Positions 11,360-23,800 of a stretch of DNA of 64,000 nt are shown in pieces. Source of the DNA: Crambe crambe. Its lineage: Eukaryota > Porifera > Demospongiae > Poecilosclerida > Crambeidae. The DNA is taken from NCBI GenBank assembly GCA_963924555.1, contig OZ004596.1, positions 4,226,139 to 4,290,138 on the forward strand. Direction: 5' to 3'. The translations under genes were made by a program, and so were the position numbers. Within the stretch, counting starts at the first letter, position 1. Each line of letters opens with the position of its first letter. The notes under the pieces were generated by a model. The model made no database searches. It was not told the origin of the DNA and saw nothing but the letters and a program-made list of their open reading frames with translations.

Positions 11360-11832
11360 TGAGAATCAATAGCAATCAATGATGCTCCATCACCATCACC
11401 TAATATAAGGCACAACAAACATATAAAGGCACCTGCAACATGAGAATAGAATTTCAGGGGAAGATATGAGCATAACTGGATAAAGTATCAGCAGTTTTCT
11501 CCTAGCGCTTCTTCACACTGCCGCCATGCTGATAGCTAATTAGAAAGGAATACAAGCAATATTATTTTTAGTACTTTTCAAAGTTACCAAGCAAAGTGGG
11601 TGAGCCACACATTGACAGCAAAAATAAATACTAGCTAATTATAAAAATCAATAATAAATTATATTTATTGTGTTATTCTGTTTTTCAACCAGATTCTCCA
11701 TCACTGTTGTCCATCCAAGACTGCAGGGTATTTCTCTGCATGGAGTGAATAATTATACAAATGATTGTTACTGAGATGAAATCTTATCACTGACAATCAT
11801 GAGCAGTGGTCCATGATAATTATCCTGCACAG
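11217..11832. other. 3' flank of the copy A gene, with poly-A tract
   Basis: It contains a poly-A run at about 11322-11356. A possible terminal exon of the copy A gene lies at about 11695-11735 (minus strand, TTGGATGGACAACAGTGATG, ending in a stop). The equivalent in copy B is near 37030-37065. The splice link to the death-domain exon is uncertain, because that exon can also end at its own stop. Confidence 0.4.
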
Positions 11833-14800
11833 CTATAAATTACCCTTAATTGTACCTTGTATTTTTCTTATATGTCCATAAAGTCTCAGTTCTTGGAGTC
11901 CTTTGGCCAGTTCCCTCCATGTTGGCATTTTATTTGCACAAAGCCTCATGACATAATCTTGCATCATCAACCAAGCATTAGCCATATCCATGTGGATGGA
12001 GCCTGGTGACATTCTATCTATGGTAGCTGGAAGGAGACCCAATGCTTGGCCCAATTCTTTCACTTGATTTGGATTAAGATCAGCAATGATAGTTGAAACT
12101 TGGAAAGTATGCTCAACTCCTGTAAGTCATAGAATTAGTGTGTAGCTACCAAACACTTATGGAGGAGTTAAATATCGATGTGAAGCTAAAAACGTGTGTA
12201 AGATGAGGTCTCTTAAATTATGAAGGCTAAGGAAAAAACTAAGGGCATTAGTTAAGACATTCACATAATAAGTTTCCGATTTCTGTCCAACTGTGTATGA
12301 GGAAGAGAGTGTACTAACTCACTTAGTTCAGTAGTTCCATCGATCCTTCCCAGGTCAGTGGGCTCTGTGGAGGCTTGCACAATACAGGAAGCTATATATA
12401 GTATAATAGTGAACACATGATTTCTGTTACTGGATGGCTCAATTCAACATGATTTGATTCATGATTTTGCAGATAAGTCCAAAGCTCATCAGCAAGCTGC
12501 ATGCATTATAAATGAGGACAATGAAGTATAGCTGTGTATTAAGTACAATTTCACAGCTGAAATTTTTGCTTTGAGGGCAATAAATTCAAATAACACTCTG
12601 GTAGTGGACTAACTACTGAAAGTATGGAAACTGACCAGGGAATAGTCTGCTTGACTAGTCCAGTAGTGCCTGAATTTGTCAGTACAGTTAGTACAGGGGG
12701 AGGGTCTGGTGAAAGTGATCCTTTCAGGCATAATTAATGCACAAGGCAATAGTAGTTCTGAGCATGTAAATTGCTAAGTATAGCTATGTATCATCCAATG
12801 GAATAAAAGGAAGTTGCCATCATTCAGTAGCATACATGAAAAGATGTTGCTATACCTGGTGGTGGTACTGTAAAAGTGCATTCTTCATCAAGTCCAATTA
12901 CTCTCAGTGTGAGAGGTTCTGATCTATTTGGAGAGAAGGTGATTTGGATTCTAGGAGGGAAATCTGACATCCTTGAAGCACTCCTATAGTTGGTCTCAGG
13001 GAAGTCAATCTCTCTTTTTTTAATCTATACAAAAAAAGATGCATCACTGAAGTGTCTACAAAGCTTCACAATATTCACACCAAAATGTGAACATTTTGTG
13101 TTTTTGGTGTGTTGATGCAAGATGACTATAAATGCTTACTTTGTTTTTATCCATTGTACATTTCCCTTCAAGAGTAACTTCTTCACTTTCCATTGTTAAA
13201 CAATTGTAGACAGTACGGCATTCAGCTCTAGATGTTATTCCAGTGTGATTTTGGGGGATATGCTTATCACAATGCTGCATAATTAAGCAGATTCAAAGAG
13301 ACAGGTAGCTACTGTATGAATAATGCACATTACCTGTATATAATATGCATGCTCAGGACACATGCAAAACACAGCAATTTTTGCATCCATTGTTCTATAA
13401 AGTCTTGCTGAGTATAGAATTTGACCTGATTCAAAAAGATAGTTAAATTAAAACAAACTGTACTTTATAGTTAGCTACCTCTTATCCTCCTTCTACTAAA
13501 TATTCTCCACCAACTGAAATTGATTAGTTCTATTTCCCCATATTGACTTCGAAATTTTCCTTTGACTCCTTCTCCTTCCTCTTCCTTGAAAATATAAACT
13601 GGATCAGGTCCTCTATATTCTGGAACTGAACTGGCCCTCAGAAACACCATACTTCTGCAATCATTTTCATTTTTTGTTCTAATATAATGTTGCATCTTCA
13701 CTAAAAGTGACTTTTTCAACTCTATTTTCTTGCTTGTTTCTATGAGATAGGCTGGACTAGCTGGCTCAAAACCCTTTGGCGTTTCAAAGATTTCATTAAA
13801 ACTAGGCTGGATAACTAGCTCCACAGACTCCATTGGTGAGATTGAGCCTTCAGGAATGACTATAGATAATCCCATATCATCTCGATGGTCTACTTCTTTT
13901 CCTGCATGTGGGATTTTTTCAATGACTCTTGCACCATTGGTGCTTATAATTTCATCTTCACAGAAATCCATCCCTGCAATATAAGAAATTTTTGGGGCAT
14001 AGTTAATAATAATCAGAGGCCATTTCTACTGTAGCTACTTCTGCCTGCACACTTGCAATGGGACTATGATTATCATTATACTAAGCTGCAACCATATGGC
14101 ATACCATCTATAATGCAATGTTTTTCCTCATAATAGTCGAGTAAATCATTCCATGTTTCATCATACCTCAATAGCATCTGGTTACCTGCATTACAATAGA
14201 TGGAAGTGGCTAGCTTGCATGGACATGGATAATGTAAACATTCACATAGTATTATAGCTATACTCAGTAGCAAGCTACGTACACATGCATGCATGTATTG
14301 GTATCATAAAACAGATTGTGTGCTCACCGATGATGACAAGACCATACTTGCTCCTAGTGATGCCCACATTGATCTTATGCTTATCAGTGATGAAGCCAAG
14401 ATGTTCGCTCAGCCACTCCTTGTCTGCCAGCACAAGTTGTGAATTCTTGATCTCTTCTCGAGGTCGTGAGCGCACGGTAGACAGAATGACAATACCATAT
14501 TCATCTCCTAAGGAATTTTGATCATTAGCAGTAGCTATGGCAGTATTAACACTATATATAGTCATACTAACATACTAACCTTGGCTCTCGGTAATGGATG
14601 CTACTTTCAATTGTGAAAGTGTTCCTTTCAATTTCTTTACCATCTGTATAATTATATTCTTCTGTGCAGAATAAGGAGTCAGGACAGCAATTTGATCTAT
14701 TTGTACTTGGTGTTTCCAATGGAGAACTCGAACAATCTCAATCTGCAAGAGTTTATTACTGTTATACACATAATATATTACTTAATTTTGCTGACCACTT

Positions 14801-17800
14801 TTTTAGCCTCTTCCTCATTGAACTTTGAATCAACACCAATGCTGGCATCTTTACTCCCTGTTGGATCCTGTCCTTCCTTTCCAACTACATCCACAAACAT
14901 GATAGGACATTCCTCCCCCTGAGGCCAAAACCCCTTCAGTTTTGCTTCAGGGTTTGTACGCCTCTTTACAGAAACATCTGTTTCCAATTCACCCTTATAG
15001 AACTGCTTAGATGGAAAAGCACATATTTCTTCATGCTAAAATTAAAAGAAGCAATAAGTTACAATACATTAAAATATCAAGATATTACCATTCTGTATTG
15101 GGTTTTTAAAGTGAAAATATATTCCTCTTCCTTATAATTCTTTGCATATCTTTTGAACAGGGAGGTAGAGAGACCACATTTTCTGGCCTTCCAATAAACA
15201 ATCACTGGTTGGAGTTGCATGTGGTCCCCAATGAGGATTGCATGCTTACAGAGGCTAATGGGAACCATGGCTTCAGGTTCAGAAGCCATCCCACATTCAT
15301 CAATAATGCACTGATGGGGGGAGAGATTATTTCTCACTCGATTGCCTGCAGCTTCAATGCAGGTACAGAATATTATATCAAACTTTTCCTGTGAGAAAAC
15401 TTTTTTCTCAGCTTCACTTAGTGCTTGTCTGTATCTTTTGCACAGGATTCCATTGGCAATTTTACCATCCTTGCTCATTGCTTTGATATTTTCTTCATAC
15501 TCTCTGAGAATTACAAATTCTCTTTCACTTCTATTGGGTTGTCGTATCATATGATGCAAGGCATATTGTTCTGCCCATTTAGGGCAGTGAGTGTCATCAG
15601 ATTCTTGTTCAGCCGGATCTCCTTCGCAGGATTGTTTCTCTTTTTTGTATTTGGGGAGCGGATAATCATAACTTTTCCTTTCAACGACTTTGCTGTAAAT
15701 CCTCAAAATCTTTAATTTTGAGGATTTATCATTCTTTAGTAAGCGATGAAATTTTTCTGGAAGGAATTAAGAGATGAACAGGTATGTATGATGTTATAGC
15801 TTACAATACATCTCATACCGAAAACAACATCAACAGATTTGTTTGAAGGTCCACAGTAGAGCACACATCTGTTGCCATCAGATACCTCTTTATTCAGCTT
15901 GGCCAGCACATATGCTATGCGTGTTCCAATTACACTTTTTCCCGTACCTTTAATCAATAATCATAAGCATGCAGTGTCTGATGCAATTATTGTTACATGT
16001 ACCTGGTGGTCCCTGGATCAACTGAAATGGCTTTTCTAGTGCTTTACCCACAGCTTCCTCCTGCCACACATTCAAATGCTGTAAATTAGAGGTCTCATCA
16101 CCCCACTCAGATATAGATGTAGCAGCAATGTGCTTAGAAAATTCATTAGTAGAGTCTATACACATAGAAAACAATATAGCTAATTATGCTTATAGACTTG
16201 TAGATGTAATCATTTCTATCAACCTTTCATTTTGGAATGATTCACTGCAACATTATTGGCCAGTGTGAATAGCGAGTCCTTAAGTGACAACAATACTCTT
16301 AACACTTTCCTACAAAGCAATAAACAATAATTAATACTTATTGCACACTCCTGCGGAGGCGGAAAATAGAGCCTGGTACCCACTGTTTGCGCATGTGCCA
16401 AAAATTCCCGCCTATTACACTTTATGACGGTGTGTGATGTCACAACATGTAACTACGTGTATGAGCATGTGCTATAAGATACCAAGAAATGAAATTCTCT
16501 AGCTCTGGAGAAGAGAAGACAAGTGTGAAATACTGTTAACTATCTATGTGTTGACAATCCTTATTACTCTGTATTGTGTGGTTAATTCTGTACTGTGTGG
16601 TTAAATCATCTGTTTGTGGTTTTTCTTAAACGTATTTATCTGTGGATTTACTCCCGGTCAATTCAGTCTCTGTTTTTTGACTCATTTTAGTCTCTTAGTC
16701 TCTGTCATTTTGGTCTCGGTTGAAATAGTCTATATTACAGTTATTACTCGCTACGTTACAACAAGACTGGCACTTTTAAAACTATTCATAGTGGCAAGAA
16801 TATCTTTATCCATAAGCCGCTCTCCCTTAAATCCAGAGGAGATGATCACAGCCTCAGCTCTGCACTATTCCCCAACGAATAAACGAATGGAGAGAATTGC
16901 TTGCTGCTGCTCCTTGTTCAGTACTAGGTGGGATTGTCCCAGCCGAGATAGGGCGTAAAACAAACACCGTCCGCGAAGAACTGGTGAACTAGAGCTAGTC
17001 TGCTGCAGTGCTGATTCAGCAATATTGCGTCATGCGTCACGGAAGATTACTGAGAGATTACAATCCCCCCAACTATGGGGGAAAATTGGCACATGCGCAA
17101 ACAGTGGGTACCAGGCTCTTTTGTCCGCCTCCGCAAAATTAGAGCCTGGGGACGAGGCTAACTCCTGTGTTGAATATCATGATTTATTACTACCCGAGGT
17201 GGGAATATTTCACGAGGCCGTAGGCCGAGTGAAATATGCCCAACCAAGGGTAGTAATAAATCTGATATTCAACAACGGAGTGTGCAATAAGCATTTTATT
17301 ATATATATAAGTGGATTCTACAGTTGATTCCAGCCAGGCAGCTACATATGCCCGTGTAGGAAGTTGTAATGTGAACCTGTAATACTTACCACGAAGAGCC
17401 TATCACCTACAGACAACTAAGATAAGCCAACGCACTTTGACAAACCGCTGTAGAATTCAATTAAGCTTGCCTATCATCTTCAGAAATGTCGGCCAAAAAC
17501 GTTGGGTAGACAAGGCGTTAAATAATGCCATTGAATATCATGAATTATTCAACGGTAACAGACCAATCAGACCACGTATATATAATAATAATAGTTATTG
17601 CATAACCATGATACTTACCTGTAGGAATAATTTAGTATGATAATCTGCACTTCACAGGTGGACTCCTCAGCTTCCACAACACACTTCATACTTTCAGATA
17701 CTTGACAGTTAGCTATGCCCACAGGCTTCATGAGAATGGTTACTTCATCTGGTATATCATCAATAATACGATGGACCACAAAGTGGAAGACAGCTTTCAC

Positions 17801-20800
17801 TGGGTGACGGGGGTCAGTCCCATACCTCACGCACACAAGTGTACCTATGTTCACTTTGAAAAACTCATGACACTGATCGCTGAAATCCTTTGGGAATGCC
17901 ATCTCCACATAGTCATTTGGAACATAGTAGTATGGTTTTTCGAAACACTCTTCTGGGATAATTAACTTAGGCCACTTTAAGTAGACATCACGAATGATCA
18001 CAGGATGTGACTCCTTTATTGATTGCTCAGCTGCCTCTGCGAGAAGTACTGTCTTCCATAAGTCAACATACTCTTGAATACTGACATATTCTGCTTTGGA
18101 AGCTTGCTTTAAGTTGGGATCAGAGAAGCACTCTGCTGGGTGGGAGTTGTGTTGGACACAAATACGTAGGAGAGGTGAAAGTTCCACCAACTGGATGGCA
18201 GGAGAGATCAGTGGTTCTCTCATGGACTTAGTCAGCCAAACCTTGAGCATGCTGGAAGTTTCTAAAGATACTTTAATACTGCAATCCAGGAAGAGGTACT
18301 TCTTCTGTGGTTTTATGAAACCAGCTGAATAGGAAGAAGGCCAGTGAGGTAGGTCTGGTAAAAATTGCCCAATTCTGTCCATTTTTTCTTCAGTAGGATT
18401 CTTTACAAACTGAAGTGCCTCTTCCCAGTTACTTGGAGAAATTTCTACAACCAGATTTTGTTGGGAAGCTTTAAAATACTCGATATCTAATGATGGAACT
18501 GATTCCAAGCATTGTCCACAAAAAGCTTTTATATTCGAATCTGCAAAGCCAGAAGAATTAATATTCATAAATAGAGAAGGTGACTTCAAAATTGATGCAG
18601 CAAGATCATCATTCTTTAAAGACGTCACATGTATTCTCCACAAGTATAGCTGAGAATCAGGCTGGTCATCTGCTACTTTTTCTGGGATGAGGTTATTAAA
18701 TCTCAGTTTTCTTGCACTGATGGGTAATTGCTTGAGCTCAAATTGAGGAAATGCCAGTTGTATTGTTCCTTTTAGAGACTGACTGATGAAACAGGAGTAC
18801 ACTTCACTATAGGAGGACACAAGTTTAAAAGCAAGTTTTATGCTTTTCATCTCCTGTTCAAATTTGGAAGCACTACTAATTTTTCTGTTCATAAAAGTGC
18901 AAAGTTTAGTGTGCTCTTCATGCTCCAATTTGCTTTCAACTTCGGGATCTTGTTTTGATTCTTTCAATATCATTCGTTGTACTTCAATATCTACATATCG
19001 CCGCAAAGGAGATGTGAAGTGTGTATACTTATCTAAGCATAAGTTGTCATGGCGATACACAGATGCATTATTTTTATCTTCCTTTGTGCAATGATACTCA
19101 GCATGTGATAAAATAGAGTGTAGTTTTGAACTAGCAGCAGCTAGTTGTGGATAAAACTGGTCAGTAGAGAGCAGGCTGGTGAGAAGAACTAGGTTTCGAT
19201 CAGACAAAGCTTTATGGATCTTCTCAAGAGTGTCAACAGGAATTTTAAAAGGAACACCAGCAGAGGGCCTTTTCACACCTGAAGTTTGCAGGTAGTGGGA
19301 AAGGTATAAGGAATGAAGCATAACATTCTTGTTTTCCTCCACATATTTTCTTATCTCATCAATGTTGGGAGATAGTTGTGTCTTTAAGATGGCTGCATTC
19401 GGGAAGAAAGAGTGGATATTTTTGGCTGCTTCACTATTAGCCCATATCATAAGCTCTTCTACCAGCAAATGAGACTGCCAACAGAGGGACTCTTCATAGT
19501 CATTACATTTATACACAAATGCTGCATCTGACTTGAGCCTTCTATGACGCATAACACGGGTGATGTCATAAAGCAACTTCATTGCTTCATGGAGAGGAAG
19601 ATTTTCCTTGTCGTGATTAAACATCCTGTTAGAATCAATATATTCTGTGGGAATTTTGCCATCCAGTAGGTCTTGAGCATCTTCATAAGTCAACTGAATG
19701 GCTGACTTGATTTGTGATGCTTCAATTTGAATATTACTCAACTCAAGTGATGCAGGAGCTTGGCGGTCAATTGTGACTGTGCAGGTAACAGATATGACAT
19801 CCCTTATTTTTCCAGGAGTGAGAGAGAGGCAAGATCTTGTTTCGTATGGCAGCATGTGCATAACTTTACCTTGCTCTCCACCATAAACAGAAATGCCACT
19901 ACTTCTAGCAATTTTATCAGGCTCATTGCTATGCATTACATCAATATGCTTAGCTGCATTCACTACATGCACACCTAACTGGAATTCTTCAAGTTGACTT
20001 TCATCCCTAATTTTGACTATAGAAAGAGCATCATCAAGGTTTTGTGCTTCTTTACTGTCAATAGTAAAGGCTTGATTGTAAAAGTTTAAAGTTTTGTCTC
20101 TTTTTACTTCCTTGGCATCACCCTCACTTATGGACTCATCTTCATTATATTCAACAGCATATTCAAGCTTTAGCAAACGCTCTGCATTGAATGGAGTGTA
20201 CCCTTTAGGGTATGCACCTATGACAATGCCAAGAGGGCTACGATACTTCTTCCCCCACTTCACTAAGGAGACGAGAAAGACCATCTCACGAGCAACGTAC
20301 AAAGGGATGAGTTGCTTAATTTGGGGCAAAGAATTATCTACCTCAAGGGAGTTAGGATCAAAAACAACAACATCACCACATTTTAGATCACTTTTGATCC
20401 TTTCTTTGTTTATCCCATCCTTTCTTTTCGATAAACGAGGCAGATTAATCATGCTTGGGTTCTTTTTATCAGTAGGATGGAACACTATAGGGTTGGTATG
20501 TGATACTGTGCACACCAACCTCACCTCACTGTCCCGTTCAGCAGTTAAAATGCGCCCATAATGCTTATCCTGAGGGCTATCAGGAAATATACCCACAGTC
20601 ACTCGATCACCATCAAAAGCTCCTTTTCTGTTGTCAATGCCTTGTATCTTCACATTTTTTTTGCTACTGTCAATTGGAATAGCTTCTGCTTCACGTATGG
20701 ATTCTATCTTTAGAACACAGTCATAAAATTCTATGTATTCAGCATCATCAAGTAAAGCTTCTTCTACTTTGTCCTCATCACTTTCCTCCTTCAAACTCCA

Positions 20801-23800
20801 AGAAAGATGAGCTCCTGGAGTAGTCATTAGAGTGAGCTTTGTTTTTTTATTTTCATGCAAGTTTTCAAACACTTTCTTGTATGCTTCAATTATACTGTCC
20901 ATTTTGTTTGATTTATTTCTTATACTGCCAATCTTATTGGATTCAGAATATATAAGTTGCAATAGTTTACTGGGTTTAAAATCTCCAAGTGATTTTGAAT
21001 TTCTCAGCTGCTCGGAGTAGGCGAATGTCTTGCACTCAATGCACTGTTTGATATAAGGTGCCCAGCATTGAGCATTTTTCTGATACTTCATCATCATGTG
21101 CTTCTCCATCTTGAGTAGCAGGAATGGGTTGCCAACAGCAACCACTAGTGATCGAGACCTGGTGATGGCAGTATTAAAGATATAGCGATCAGATACACTC
21201 TTGGTTTTGTTGATAGATTCTCCATCCTTAGAAGTTTCTTCAGATGTAGAAATAAATATTGCTCTGAACTCCACACCTGTACAGTAAGCCAATAATAGCT
21301 TAATACGTTGGCATTATAATTATCATAATACGGATTTACCTTGAACATCATATGTTGGGCGTATTGCTATATCCTTTAAGTTCCTTATCTTTGTAACTTT
21401 CTTTCTGATAATAGAGCACTGCAAAACATCAACATATCATGGAATGAAATTCAATGATTCATTAGTTTAACTACCTGATCAGCTGAAGGAGACATGATAC
21501 AGACTTTTTTAAGGTCCTTTTCACCCCAGTGTTTAGGCCAACTGTTGCAATACTTCTGCACTTCCTTTAATAAAACATCTGCTTCCACTTCATTGGTTCC
21601 AGGTGTTGACTTGTTGTCATCTGACACATCGGAGCATACAAAATTGAGGGGGAAAGGTGAAAGATGATGGGCTTCATCATCTGGCACTTTACATAACACT
21701 GTAGACTCATAATACAGACTGGATGGTAGCATCAGAATCCCACTATGGCAACGATAGTTGGTGAGCAGAGTAACTGAGTGAGTACTAGATAGAGGCATTT
21801 TGCTATAAAGGTCATGTAATCTCTCCAAGAGTGATACTCCCAAGCCATTATTTTGAGCCTTATCTCCTAGCACCAATAAACGAGGACCAACCTGCACAAT
21901 CATAAACATCAAAATAATAGTCCATTATGACTAGGAGTGGTCAAATTAAAAATATACCTGACAATGATCACCAGCAATAACAATTCGTGTATACTCCCCA
22001 GCAAAGCAGAGAGGTCCAACAGTTTCAGGTTCTCTAGTTTGAGCTCCTTCATCAATCAAAATATCAGTGAAGAAATACTTTGGTGTCTTGCGTAGAAGAG
22101 AAGGTGCAGTACCTAGAGTGGTGATGACTAATCGCTCATTTTGTAACTGCTTGATTTCATGCTTCGTTTTGTAATACTTTTTATATGTAGGATTTGCAGG
22201 GCGATAAAATCCACCAGGAGTTACACGAATGAAAGTGATAGGCCATCGCTTATTTTCATCACTTTTCATTTTACCAAAATATTCCACAAAAGTATCAGCT
22301 GATGCTTGATGATGAGCACAGATTAAAACTCGACTATTCTTTTTTCTCAATATGTCGTAAGCAGCTCTGGCAAGTAAGCGTGTTTTGCCTGTACCAAAAG
22401 GTCCAGCGATAAGCAATGGGGTGCTGGCATGAGGGTGATTCAAAATTGTATTCAAAGCTTTTAATTGCATAGAATCCAAATCCAAGGAAGAATAAGGTGG
22501 CTTGGGACTAGAGCAGCTTTGATCTGATTCAATAAGACTATTCTCACAAGGAATTAACTTCTCCACTACTGACTTTGGAAGTCTATTTATGAAGGAGTGA
22601 AGCATTTGAAAATAGGAATACTTCAATTCAAATTCTATTTGTCCCTGAAACTCGAATGCTGTTCTCTGAAACTTCATGCATGACATCTTCAACTTTTGAG
22701 TTTCACTCTCAGTGAAACCAACTGTAATGGCATTAAAGTTGGCACTGTGTGGAACATAAGCATGGACATTGTGTGCATGCACAAAAGATCCATCATCTAA
22801 AATAATGAATGATCCTTGACTTGCTTGCTTAGCATTACTCAAATTTTCCCCATCATCAGACGTGATATATCCAAAACGCACATATTTTTCCTCATCTTCA
22901 TATTGAGTACCATATTGAGTACCATCAGGAACAAAGTTGCGAGGATAAATACGGATATCATAAACACCATTATACCTACAAGAAAAGTGATGATATGATA
23001 TTTATGGATGATAATAGTGTATACATACCTTTCTGCTAACTGTCGAGCATGTTCTTCTTCCTCGTGGCAAAGTAAGTGGTGAAACTTTTCTTTGTAGTTT
23101 TCTACTTTTAATTTTTTCTTCAAAATAGCATCATTCAACCTATTCTTGTACTTTTCATATTCTGTAGAATACTTAACAGGAGCTGGTCCATGGACATGTA
23201 AGTTCTCTTTTCTCTTCCTTGTTTTCTCTTCTTCTTTGATAATTTTAACTTCTTTCTTTGTTTTTTTAGAAGCATCTTTTAATGACTATAAAATCAATTG
23301 CAATTTTTAGGTGAACATATAAACCTGAATCATAACTTACAGGGTACTCATGAGATGTTTTACTCTCAGCAATTGACTCTACCCATCCCTTTTTATCACC
23401 AATGGAGGTGTCTTGTGCTAGTGATTACAACAAAACAGTGAACTCAATGAAGTCATAAGTTATTAAAACTCACATTGGGCTCTTTGAGTCACCACAGGTA
23501 TACCAGAAGCAGCATAGTTGATAAGTCTACCAGAAGTAGTAGGGGGTCTCACGATAGCTGCATTATGTTGACCAGAAGAAGCAATTGACATTATTCTGCT
23601 CTGTGATGGCTTAGTTGCATTAGACAATACAACAGTTGAAGTTGTGTTTGCTGCTGATGATGACCTGGGTAAATATTGAAATATTTAGAATGTTGCTCTC
23701 TTCACCCCACATAACTGTAGGTTTCAAACTTACTTTACTTTTGTTGAACTTCTAATTGGAATCCTCTGACAACCACTGGAGATACTTTCCCATAATTCCC

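Noticed and set aside
20094-20561. 155-codon plus-strand open frame
   Set aside because: It lies opposite the RNB-bearing exon, has no domain, and a paralogous shadow occurs at 45792-46259. It is the antisense of a real coding exon.
23030-23665. Boundary between two separate helicase genes in copy A
   Set aside because: The linker exons have compatible splice sites and no start, stop or poly-A context between modules 1 and 2, and the arrangement is kept in copy B. One gene is the simpler reading, though RNA data would settle it.
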